Assembly: GCA_036493475.1 (NCBI GenBank)
Contig: DASXPS010000104.1
Location: 1-33,814, forward strand
Length of the DNA stretch: 33,814 bases
DNA from: Sporichthyaceae bacterium
GTDB lineage: Bacteria; Actinomycetota; Actinomycetes; Sporichthyales; Sporichthyaceae
Reading direction: 5' to 3'
Part shown: one piece after another, positions 16,015-22,921 of the stretch
How positions within the stretch are numbered: position 1 is the stretch's first letter
Layout of the letters: every line of letters starts with the position of its first letter
The notes under the pieces: generated by a model
Seen by the model: only the letters and a program-made list of their open reading frames with translations
Told to the model about the DNA's origin: nothing
Databases searched by the model: none
Position numbers and translations under genes: made by a program

Positions 16015-16510
16015 CGGCGCACACCCCGCACGCGACGAGGTCCAGGTCCCCGGCGGTCAGCGCGCGCATGTCCTTGCCCGCCACCAGCAGGCAATCCGGG
16101 GCGTGGTGGTGACGCATACCGACCCGGGTGACCCGGCCCGCGGCGGGCCCGGCGGCCCGCGCCGGCGCGCGCAGTCGGTCCCGGCGGGCCTTGACCGCCA
16201 GCAGCACCGCGCGGTGCTCGGCGCGCACCCTGCGCAGGCCCAGGCCCAACCAAATACCGATGCCTGTGCAGGCCACCGTCACGCCGAGGACCGCCAGCGC
16301 GGTCCAGCGCACCTGCTCGGTCCAGTCCACCGTGCCACCCGCGCCGTACCAGGCGATGCCGAGGATGACCACCGCCACGGTCAGCGCCAGCGCCACGAAG
16401 CGGTGCTCCCCCGGCCGCCACGGCGTCGTGGCGCGGACGTCGGCCGTCCCGGTGCGCCGGGCCGCCCGGGCCGGCATCACCTGACGAGCCATCAGGCCGG
16501 TGGAAGTCAC
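15965..16510 (-). CDS. Membrane protein with C-terminal Cys/CxxC tail (split form, second half)
   Basis: 181 residues with two membrane helices (FVALALTVAVVILGIAWYG and LAVLGVTVACTGIGIWLGLG), an Arg-rich stretch, then HHHAPDCLLVAG and ACGVCAGE, matching the HCAMLHG and CAIC tail of the protein at 5735-6550. It therefore corresponds to the second half of that paralog. Its last residues (about SELSINTTARDER) are encoded by the short repeat copy. The GTG start at 16510 overlaps the preceding stop as GTGA; an ATG six codons later is possible. Function is unknown; metal binding by the three Cys is an inference. Confidence 0.72.
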   Translation of the reverse strand: MTSTGLMARQVMPARAARRTGTADVRATTPWRPGEHRFVALALTVAVVILGIAWYGAGGTVDWTEQVRWTALAVLGVTVACTGIGIWLGLGLRRVRAEHRAVLLAVKARRDRLRAPARAAGPAAGRVTRVGMRHHHAPDCLLVAGKDMRALTAGDLDLVACGVCAGERSELSINTTARDER

Positions 16511-16803
16511 GAAGAAACCCGCCCGGTGGCCGCGGCCTCGGCGTCGGCCAGTTCCTGGCGCAGCGAACGCAGCTCACGCCACTCGTCGCGCAGGTCGGCG
16601 GACACCCACATCATCCCGGCCACCGCGCACAACACCACGCCCAGCGCGCCGGCGGAGATGAAGTACGGCAACTGCTGGGCCACGTGCGGGGTGCCGCTGA
16701 TACCGACGTAACCGTTGATCAGCACAACCGCCGCCGCGATCAGAGCGCCGACCGCGATCGCGCGGTCCCACTGCGCCTTCAGGTACGTGATCAAGTTGCT
16801 CAT
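16507..16803 (-). CDS. Small two-helix membrane protein (split form, first half)
   Basis: 98 residues, MSNLITYLKAQWDRAIAVG start. It aligns with the first third of the protein at 5735-6550: both share the L..L.K.QWDRA start, two helices separated by a short loop, and SADLRDEWRELRSLRQEL after the second helix. The ATG at 16803 overlaps the mini-ORF cassette stop. The gene and its GTGA-overlapped neighbour together reproduce the fused paralog, meaning a fission or fusion event in this family. Confidence 0.75.
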   Translation of the reverse strand: MSNLITYLKAQWDRAIAVGALIAAAVVLINGYVGISGTPHVAQQLPYFISAGALGVVLCAVAGMMWVSADLRDEWRELRSLRQELADAEAAATGRVSS

Positions 16804-16880
16804 CGACACACCTCGTTCCTCGGTGCGCCGATGAGGCACGACCGCACTGTGCTCATTGATGAGCTCGCGGGCTCGCTCAT
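16800..16880 (-). repeat. MIRU-like cassette, full copy 3
   Basis: An 81-base copy with ATGA overlaps to the secreted-protein stop and to the start of the 98-residue membrane protein. The mini-ORF begins MSEPASSSMSTV. Its hairpin has all 11 stem positions paired when two G.U pairs are counted, and shows the same two compensatory changes relative to copy 1 as copy 2. Confidence 0.85.
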
Positions 16881-18169
16881 GGGCGCACCCCTCGCGCGAC
16901 AACGATGCGGACGGTGACGACCCCGATCAGGCAGGCGCCGATCAGCGCCAGGTAGGCCCCGCGGGCGCCGCTGCGGTGCAGCGCGAGCGTTGATGCCAGC
17001 GGCGTGAACTCACGCGCCGGGCTCTGCGAAATCAACGCGACGGTCGGCACGCCCCCGGGCAACGGCGCCGCCGCCGGCGCGACGACCGGTGCTGCGGGCA
17101 GCGCGGCGGGCAGACCGGTACCGGCCACCGGTGAGGCCGGGGCCGCCGCGGTGGGCGGCGCGGCGGGCAGGCCGGAGATGAGCCGCGCGTCGATCAGCGC
17201 GTTGGCCTGGCCGATGTCCAGGCGCACCGCCGAGGAGCCCGCGAAGCCGGCCGGGTTCGGCGGTGGCGCGGGCAGCGTCGCGGTCAGCGAGAGCACCGGG
17301 GCGAGCACGCCGGTCGCGGTGTCCGTGGCGGCCTGGTAGCTGCCGGTCACCCCGGCCGCGGCCAGCGCGGCGAAGAAGTCCTTGGTGGCGATCGGGATCT
17401 CCACGCCGTTCCCGGCGGGCGGCTCGAAATAGAACTGCCCGTTGCGCAGGGCGAAGGAGGGCCCGACCACTGCGCCGCCAGGACCGGCGTTCGGGGTCTG
17501 CGACGGCGGGGTGAAGTGCACGCCGGGCACCCGCAGTGCGTCGATCTCCAACGCGCTGCTGCGGGTGAGCTTGCCGTCGGCGTCGGCCGCCACCTTCGCC
17601 ACGCTGTGAATGCCGTCCAGGGTGACCAGGCCGGCCAGGTCCAGCGCAGACTGGCGGGCCTCGGCCAGCGCGGCCACCGTGCCGTCGTCGGTGTGCTCGA
17701 TGTGCGCGGTGGACACGTAGCCGGTGGAGGCGCTCAACGACTCGGCGCGGGCATCGGCGACGCGATCGGAGCTCCGCGCGGCCAGTTCGATGCCCGGCGC
17801 GCTCACGCTGTTCGGGTCGTCGCCCAGTTCGGCATGCGCGTAGAAGGGGTACTGCGGCAGCGGCGGCGAGCCCGGCACCACCGCGCTGATCAGGCCGGGC
17901 AGGCCGACCAGCCCATCGCCGGGGTAGGGGAAGGCGGCCAGCGCGGACGAGCGAGGCAACGAGCTGAGCCGGGCCTCGGCCGCCGGGCCGGAGGCCTCGG
18001 GCACCACGCCCAGCGGCGTGTTCCCGCTGGTGTAGGTGACCCGCGCGCCGTAGGCGACCGCGGAGGCGTCGTAGGTGGTCTCCGCCCGCGCCGTGCCGGG
18101 CGCCAGGGTCACCGCGCCGAGCACCGCGGCGCCCGCGGCCAGCGCGGCGGCAACGGTCCGAGGTCGCAT
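16877..18169 (-). CDS. Secreted FPYPGD protein with C-terminal membrane anchor (module 2)
   Basis: 430 residues, MRPRTVAAALAAGAAVLGA start. The signal peptide is likely cleaved after TARA. It shares ALAAFPYPGD (near residue 80), a Pro/Ala-rich stretch (about 340-390) and a final membrane helix (YLALIGACLIGVVTVRIVV) with basic tail with the protein at 6547-7869; elsewhere the two have diverged widely. It is predicted to be an extracellular, membrane-tethered accessory of the second Liv-type module. The ATG at 18169 is in a TGATG overlap with the livF stop; a much longer open frame upstream is an antisense or out-of-frame shadow. Confidence 0.75.
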   Translation of the reverse strand: MRPRTVAAALAAGAAVLGAVTLAPGTARAETTYDASAVAYGARVTYTSGNTPLGVVPEASGPAAEARLSSLPRSSALAAFPYPGDGLVGLPGLISAVVPGSPPLPQYPFYAHAELGDDPNSVSAPGIELAARSSDRVADARAESLSASTGYVSTAHIEHTDDGTVAALAEARQSALDLAGLVTLDGIHSVAKVAADADGKLTRSSALEIDALRVPGVHFTPPSQTPNAGPGGAVVGPSFALRNGQFYFEPPAGNGVEIPIATKDFFAALAAAGVTGSYQAATDTATGVLAPVLSLTATLPAPPPNPAGFAGSSAVRLDIGQANALIDARLISGLPAAPPTAAAPASPVAGTGLPAALPAAPVVAPAAAPLPGGVPTVALISQSPAREFTPLASTLALHRSGARGAYLALIGACLIGVVTVRIVVARGVRP

Positions 18170-18867
18170 CAGTGCGCTCCCGTCCCGAGGTAACCGGCGA
18201 AGATGGCGTCGCTGTCGACCTCGCCGGGCTCGCCCGCGAAGCCGATCCGGCCGCGGTCGAGCAGGTACACGTAGTCGGCGGCCTCCAGCGCGCGGGTCAC
18301 GTACTGCTCGACCAGCAGCAGGCTGGTGCCCTCCGCGGCCAGGGCCCGCAGGAACACGAAGATCTCGTCGACAATCTTCGGCGCCAGGCCCATCGAGACC
18401 TCGTCCAACAGCACAACCTTGGGCCGCTGCACATAGGCACGCGCCAGCGCGAGCATCTGCTGCTCGCCACCGGACATGGTCCCGGCGATTTGGCTCATTC
18501 GCTTGCCCAGCTTGGGGAATGCGCTTGTCGCGCGCTCGAGGGCTTCGCGCTCCTGGCGCGGGCGGGCCTGCAACAGGATGTTGTCCCGCACGCTCATCGT
18601 GGGGAACACGCCGCGGCCCTCGGGCACATGGCAGATGCCGCGCGCGACGAGTTGTTCCGGGGCCCGGCCGGTGACGTCGTCCCCGTCCACCAGCAGCCGA
18701 CCGGCGGTGGGGCGCAGCAGGCCGGAGGCAACGCGCAGCAGCGTGGTCTTGCCCGCGCCGTTCGCGCCGAGCAGGGCGACCACCGAGGACGGCGGCACGG
18801 CCACGCTGACCCCGCGCAGCACGGGCACGGCGCCGTAAGCGGCGTGCACGTTCTCCACGAGCAGCAT
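18169..18867 (-). CDS. livF: Liv-type ABC transporter ATP-binding protein LivF (copy 2)
   Basis: 232-residue ATPase, MLLVENVHAAYGAVPVL start, with Walker A GANGAGKTT, ICHVPEGRGVFPTM, signature MSGGEQQMLALARAY, Walker B VVLLDEVSMGLAP and VEQYV. The ATG at 18867 follows GGAGG by four bases and fits family length; the frame extends further but into promoter-like sequence. It is the first gene of the 17-kb minus-strand unit and diverges from the TetR gene at 19109, which may control it. Confidence 0.92.
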   Translation of the reverse strand: MLLVENVHAAYGAVPVLRGVSVAVPPSSVVALLGANGAGKTTLLRVASGLLRPTAGRLLVDGDDVTGRAPEQLVARGICHVPEGRGVFPTMSVRDNILLQARPRQEREALERATSAFPKLGKRMSQIAGTMSGGEQQMLALARAYVQRPKVVLLDEVSMGLAPKIVDEIFVFLRALAAEGTSLLLVEQYVTRALEAADYVYLLDRGRIGFAGEPGEVDSDAIFAGYLGTGAH

Positions 18868-18959
18868 GAAGCCTCCATATGGGTGCGGGCTGCCGCCGTC
18901 GGTGGGTTCGCGACACCGATCCGGGGCCCGAAATCTCCCGCTGACCAAAAAGTAGCACT

Positions 18960-18990
18960 TGCTGTATAACTTCTTCAAGACTGAAAGTTG
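18960..18990 (-). promoter_or_regulatory. Likely promoter of the 17-kb transporter operon
   Basis: Bases 18945-19015 are an AT-rich island in an otherwise GC-rich region. On the minus strand TATACA (18963-18968) is a good -10 box and is preceded by AACTTTCAGTCTTGAAGAAGTT, an imperfect inverted repeat that could bind a regulator. A clear -35 box is not evident. The leader to the livF start would be about 90 bases. Confidence 0.4.
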
Positions 18991-19050
18991 ATTTCAAAAA
19001 AGTTCCGTGCCACTCTGTGTCCAGGCGCCGGCGCAGTCCCACCGGCTCTG

Positions 19051-19080
19051 TTGACCTTTTTTGCTGACGTGACGTCAGAT
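19051..19080 (+). promoter_or_regulatory. Promoter and palindromic operator of the TetR gene
   Basis: TTGACC (19051-19056) and TCAGAT (19075-19080) are spaced by 18 bases. Between them lies CTGACGTGACGTCAG (19064-19078), a perfect palindrome with 7-base arms. This placement between -35 and -10 is typical of TetR autoregulation. The half-site CTGACGT recurs in the palindrome at 21496-21509. Confidence 0.5.
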
Positions 19081-19108
19081 CGCTTCTGTTTAGGGGAGAC
19101 TCGAACCC

Positions 19109-19744
19109 ATGCTGAGCCGCGGCGCACAGAATGGCGAGGCGGAGGGCCGTACCAGGACCGACCGTCGCCGCGAGCGGACCCGCGGGAAGCTCACCGACGC
19201 GACCCGGGAACTGATCGCCGAGAAGGGCGTCGCCGGGCTGCGCATCCAAGAGATCACCGACCGCGCTGATGTCGCGCTGGGCTCGTTCTACAACCACTTC
19301 GAGTCCAAGGAGGCCGCTGTCGAAGAAGTGGTCGCGGGCAGCCTGCGGGACATCACCGAGACACTGGCCTCGGACCCGGTGGAGGATGCCGGTGAGTTGG
19401 TCAGCACCGCCATCCGGCGCTTCGTCGGCCTGGCGTACACCGACCCGGACTTCGCCCGCCTGGTGGTGCACCTGGACCACGCAGAGGACATTTTCGCGGT
19501 GGCCGTGTACCCGGCCGCACGTTCTGCGGTGGAGCGCGGCATCAAGGAGAAACGCTTCAGCGTCCCCGACCTCGACGTCGCCGTCACACTCATCGTCGGC
19601 GGCGCGCTGGCCCTGATGCGCAGCATCGTCGACGACCGACTGGGCGCCGGCGCCGACCGGCACTACGCCCAGATCAGCCTGTGTGCGCTCGGGGTACCGG
19701 CCACGGACGCCGCCAAGATCGCCCGCCTGCCGCTGCCCCGCTGA
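19109..19744 (+). CDS. TetR-family transcriptional regulator
   Basis: 211 residues. The N-terminal helix-turn-helix region (about 25-75) includes RGKLTDATRELIAEKG, IQEITDRADVALGSFYNHFESKEA, the classical TetR DNA-binding signature. The C-terminal ligand-binding domain is helical. It is divergent from livF copy 2 and leads a short plus-strand unit with a membrane protein and a lipocalin-like protein, so it may repress both directions and respond to the imported ligand or its CoA ester (inference). GGGGAG lies about ten bases before the ATG. Confidence 0.9.
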   Translation: MLSRGAQNGEAEGRTRTDRRRERTRGKLTDATRELIAEKGVAGLRIQEITDRADVALGSFYNHFESKEAAVEEVVAGSLRDITETLASDPVEDAGELVSTAIRRFVGLAYTDPDFARLVVHLDHAEDIFAVAVYPAARSAVERGIKEKRFSVPDLDVAVTLIVGGALALMRSIVDDRLGAGADRHYAQISLCALGVPATDAAKIARLPLPR

Positions 19745-19772
19745 CCGCTTGCCCACGTCGGAGGACGCCGCA

Positions 19773-20492
19773 ATGAACCAACTGGCCCAGAAGATCTGCC
19801 TGCACTTCACGTGGCTGTTCGTGGCTTTGGTCGGCGGCGCGTTCGCGGTGGCCGGCTGGATTCCGCCGTTCTCCCCGAACGGCAGCTTCGAGCAATTGGC
19901 GGCCCACTTCCACCACCACCAGAACGTGCGCATCGCCTCGGCGATGTTCTTCTTCGGCGGCGCGTTCTTCGTCTTCCCGTCCGCGGTGTTCGCCGCGCAA
20001 CTGCGCCGCATCGAGGGTCCGCGCTCGGTCTACGCGCAGGCGCAGATGCTCATCTCGGCGGTAGGCGTGCTGTTCATCATGATCCCGGCCGCACTGTGGC
20101 TGGCCATCTCCTACTACAACGGCGTGCAGGACGACGTCGTCGTGGTGCTGAACGCGGTCGCCTGGTTCATGATTCTCGGCGCGGTCAGCAGCGCGATCCT
20201 GCAGAACGTGGGCATCGGCTTGTGTGTGCTCGGCTCCGACGGCAGTGTCTACCCCCGCTGGGTCGGCTACGTGAACCTCTACTGCGCCATGGGTCTGATG
20301 GTCGGCATCCTCATCCCGTTCTTCAAGCACGGTCCGTTCGCCTGGAACGGCGTGTTCGGCTTCTGGGTCGTCGCCGTCGACTTCTTTATCTGGGTGTTCG
20401 TCATGTACTTCACCACGCTGAAAGCGGTCAACGCCGACGTCGCGATGCCGACGTCGGACGTCGCGGAGCCCGTGCTGGTCGCGGCGCGCTAG
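19773..20492 (+). CDS. Six-helix membrane protein of unknown function
   Basis: 239 residues with about six membrane segments (for example CLHFTWLFVALVGGAFAVAG, SAMFFFGGAFFVFPSAVF and LISAVGVLFIMIPAALWLAI) and a His-rich loop (AAHFHHHQN, about residues 46-54). No family is recognised. The ATG at 19773 follows GGAGGAC by six bases. It sits 28 bases after the TetR gene and 15 bases before the DUF7065-type gene, mirroring the membrane/DUF7065 pair at 12525-10491. Confidence 0.78.
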   Translation: MNQLAQKICLHFTWLFVALVGGAFAVAGWIPPFSPNGSFEQLAAHFHHHQNVRIASAMFFFGGAFFVFPSAVFAAQLRRIEGPRSVYAQAQMLISAVGVLFIMIPAALWLAISYYNGVQDDVVVVLNAVAWFMILGAVSSAILQNVGIGLCVLGSDGSVYPRWVGYVNLYCAMGLMVGILIPFFKHGPFAWNGVFGFWVVAVDFFIWVFVMYFTTLKAVNADVAMPTSDVAEPVLVAAR

Positions 20493-20507
20493 GAGGAGCA
20501 AGAGTTC

Positions 20508-21452
20508 ATGGGCGGCGGTTACCAGTACAGCGTCGACGACGAGGGCAGCCACTCTGCCGGGCCGGATCCGTGGTGGCAGGAAAGCGTGTTCGTGCACTGG
20601 TACGACGCCACTCACAAGGTCGGCGGCGTGCACCGCATCGGACATGAGCCGCACGCGAACGGCGGCGAGGCCGCGGTGCAGTGCTTCGTGTTCGACGCGT
20701 ACTCCAGCTACCGCCGGGTGGGCCGGGTGCCGCTGCTGCCGGCCGAGACCGAGCGCGGCTTCCGCGCCGCCGGCAGCACCTGGGACATCGAGGACGGGCT
20801 GCCCCGGGTTCGGGTCAAGGAGGACGGCCTGGAGTTGGACCTGCGGATCGACAACTTCTATCCGCTCACCGACTTCTTCCCCTCCAGCGGCAGCATGGTC
20901 GACGACTTCGCCAAACACCACTACGAGACCTCGGGTCGCGCGCGCGGCACCGCGAGCATCAACGGCCGCGAGTACGTCGTCGACGCGCTCTGCCACCGCG
21001 ACCACTCCTGGGGCCCGCGCCGCTGGGACATGCTGCTCTCCCACCGCTGGGTGTCCGGCTCGCTCGGCCCGGAGCTGTCCTTCGGTTCGATGGCCTGGCA
21101 CGCGATCGACGACAGCACGGTGAGCATCGGCTACATCGTGCGCGAGGGTGAACTGATCCTCGCCGAGAGCGTGGACATCGTGACGTTCATGGAGACCGAC
21201 GCGATGACCCACCGCGGCGGCATCCTCACCCTCAACCTGCCGGGCGGCGAGCAACTGCGCGCGCACTGCACGGTGGTCAACGGCGTGGTCACCACCAACC
21301 ACGGCGTCTACTGGGTGGACTCGCTGTGTGAGGTCACCATGGACGACGGCCGCACCGGCTTCTGCGACTTCGAAATCTCCACCAATCCCCGCGCCGGCAC
21401 CCGCGAGGTCAAGGTGGCCAAGCACGCCGCCATAAACGACGGCTGGAGCTAA
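20508..21452 (+). CDS. Lipocalin-like DUF7065/AttH-type protein (second copy)
   Basis: 314 residues without signal peptide. CHRDHSWGPRRW near residue 165 is the conserved motif of the DUF7064/7065 group related to hydroxyneurosporene-hydratase/AttH double lipocalins. Many Trp and aromatic residues (WDIEDGLPRV, FDFEIS-like strands) fit a beta-rich ligand-binding fold. GGAGGAGC precedes the ATG by eight bases. It may bind or convert a hydrophobic intermediate such as a steroid or terpenoid; this is inferred from the fold family and neighbourhood. Confidence 0.72.
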   Translation: MGGGYQYSVDDEGSHSAGPDPWWQESVFVHWYDATHKVGGVHRIGHEPHANGGEAAVQCFVFDAYSSYRRVGRVPLLPAETERGFRAAGSTWDIEDGLPRVRVKEDGLELDLRIDNFYPLTDFFPSSGSMVDDFAKHHYETSGRARGTASINGREYVVDALCHRDHSWGPRRWDMLLSHRWVSGSLGPELSFGSMAWHAIDDSTVSIGYIVREGELILAESVDIVTFMETDAMTHRGGILTLNLPGGEQLRAHCTVVNGVVTTNHGVYWVDSLCEVTMDDGRTGFCDFEISTNPRAGTREVKVAKHAAINDGWS

Positions 21453-21495
21453 AACCGCGTAACGTCAACAAAAACGTGGCCTTAGCCCTCACTTT

Positions 21496-21509
21496 CGCTG
21501 ACGTCAGCG
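21496..21509. promoter_or_regulatory. Perfect palindrome CGCTGACGTCAGCG, candidate operator
   Basis: A 14-base perfect palindrome lies between the DUF7065-type gene and the small membrane protein gene. It shares the CTGACGT half-site with the palindrome in front of the TetR gene (19064-19078). A TATTCT box lies about 20 bases downstream. It could be a second site for the same regulator, though half-site spacing differs by three bases. Confidence 0.4.
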
Positions 21510-21546
21510 CCCTTTGCCTTCGCGTCTATTCTGCAAAGGCTGAAAA

Positions 21547-22059
21547 ATGTCCCGCCTTGCCCTGGTTCGCCCCTCATCCAGGGCTCACTGTGAACGCATG
21601 GCCGTTCTCTGGGAAAGCGCTGTTTCCGCGAGTGCAGGCATCGCTCTGCAGCCGGCTGACCACTCCCCGCGAGTGCAGTCCCGCCCGTTCGGACCCCTGC
21701 CGCGCGCGGCGGTCGCGATCTACGGAGCCGTGCTGGCCCTGGCCGGCCTGACGCTGTGTTTCCTGGCCGGGACCGGCATCGCGTTCCGGGCGGCGGGCGC
21801 CAACGCCCTGCTGCTCGGCGTGGGGTGCATCCTGCTCGCGGCCCGCGTGGGTCGTGCGCCGCGAAAGACATCGCGCGACGCCGCGCCCGAGGCCGTTGAC
21901 ACGAAGCTCGTGGCTGCGCGCGTGGTCAGCGAGTTGGAGGACCTGCGGCGGCAGGTCGCGGAGCTGACGGAGCAGTGCGCGACGTTCGACGTCCAATGGA
22001 CCGACAAGGACCCCCGAACGCGGACGCCTCTCGCACCCCAGTCGTCGGAGGTCCAGTAG
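21547..22059 (+). CDS. Small membrane protein with C-terminal coiled coil
   Basis: 170 residues if begun at 21547 (AAGG seven bases upstream) or 153 if begun at the ATG at 21598; the start is uncertain. Two adjacent hydrophobic helices (AVAIYGAVLALAGLTLCFLAG and ANALLLGVGCILLAA) are followed by a charged heptad-like segment (VVSELEDLRRQVAELTEQC). No family is recognised. It is the last plus-strand gene before the convergent Rieske operon. The 156 bases between the two (22060-22215) hold no clear gene or strong terminator. Confidence 0.6.
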   Translation: MSRLALVRPSSRAHCERMAVLWESAVSASAGIALQPADHSPRVQSRPFGPLPRAAVAIYGAVLALAGLTLCFLAGTGIAFRAAGANALLLGVGCILLAARVGRAPRKTSRDAAPEAVDTKLVAARVVSELEDLRRQVAELTEQCATFDVQWTDKDPRTRTPLAPQSSEVQ

Positions 22060-22215
22060 CTGACGGCGCGTTAGTTCGTGGTGGGGCGGGCGCCAGGAGA
22101 CACAACTGACGGGCAGAGTTGAAACCAGAGTCGCAAACCCGGGCTCGAAATCGCCTCGCCCGTTTCAACCATGCCCACCAGTGGTGTGCCGGCGCGGCGT
22201 CATCGGCCACGACGG

Positions 22216-22443
22216 CTATTCGGCCTCGCGCCAGCGTTCGGACGACGGGTCGAGCAGGGTGCGCAGATGCTCGTCGGAGGCCCAGCACAGGGCTTCCAGG
22301 ATGAGCGCGTCGACGTAGCCGACGCGGTCGCTGCTCATGTCCTCAATGCGCAGCCGGGGTCCGTTGCCGCTGCGGTCGATGGACAGCCGGACACACGCGA
22401 ACTCGCTGTCCACGATGCCGAGTTGCTCGAGGCTCTCGTCCAT
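22216..22443 (-). CDS. Small protein of unknown function ending the Rieske operon
   Basis: 75 residues, MDESLEQLGIVDSEFACVRL start. The composition is ordinary for a soluble acidic protein, with strand-like N-terminal and helical C-terminal parts (ILEALCWASDEHLRTLLD). There are no Cys pairs that would make it a ferredoxin. Its ATG lies one base after the beta-subunit stop, which supports it as a real co-translated gene although no strong Shine-Dalgarno is visible. I cannot assign a function. Confidence 0.6.
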   Translation of the reverse strand: MDESLEQLGIVDSEFACVRLSIDRSGNGPRLRIEDMSSDRVGYVDALILEALCWASDEHLRTLLDPSSERWREAE

Positions 22444-22444
22444 G

Positions 22445-22921
22445 TCAGAGCAGGATGCTCAGCGTGTTCAACGGGTGCTCCCGGTCCACCAGGGTGACCT
22501 TCTTGAACGACATGCGCACGTCGTCGGCCACCCGGCGCAGCCGGTACTCATAACGCCCGGCCCACATCGTGGTGCGGTCGTCGCGGGATTCCACGACCAA
22601 GGCGGTCGCGCCGATCACCGTGTCGCCCTCGTGCTCACCGAGCAGTTCCACGTTGCTGATCAGTCGGCAGACACTGGACTTCGGGTTCTGCGAGTGCCGT
22701 TTGCCGGACTTCAGCTGGCGTACCCGGGTGCCGATGCGCGAGCGATTGTCGAACAGCACCGAGACATTGTTCGCCGGGTCGGTCGCGGAGTCCCCACCGG
22801 CCGGTACCCAGTAGATGGCGTCCTCGGTCCACAGCTCCTCCCACGAGTCGTAGTCGTGGGTGTCGGCCAACCGTGCCTCGCGGTAGAGGAAGGCCTCGGC
22901 CTCGATCAGGGTGAGCGGCAT
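22445..22921 (-). CDS. Ring-hydroxylating dioxygenase beta subunit (SnoaL-like fold)
   Basis: 158 residues, MPLTLIEAEAFLYREARLAD start. The LYREARLADTHDYDSWEELWTED opening, the central NVSVLFDNRSRI and the WAGRYEYRLRR strand are characteristic of the small subunit of Rieske non-haem iron oxygenases, an alpha+beta barrel that supports the catalytic alpha subunit. The ATG at 22921 overlaps the alpha stop as TGATG, so equal translation of the two subunits is expected. Confidence 0.9.
   Translation of the reverse strand: MPLTLIEAEAFLYREARLADTHDYDSWEELWTEDAIYWVPAGGDSATDPANNVSVLFDNRSRIGTRVRQLKSGKRHSQNPKSSVCRLISNVELLGEHEGDTVIGATALVVESRDDRTTMWAGRYEYRLRRVADDVRMSFKKVTLVDREHPLNTLSILL

Noticed and set aside
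16877-20011. A 1044-codon open frame on the minus strand spanning the TetR gene and livF
   Set aside because: It opposes a clear TetR gene and runs out of frame through livF. Only its last part is the secreted protein, which has its own signal peptide start at 18169.
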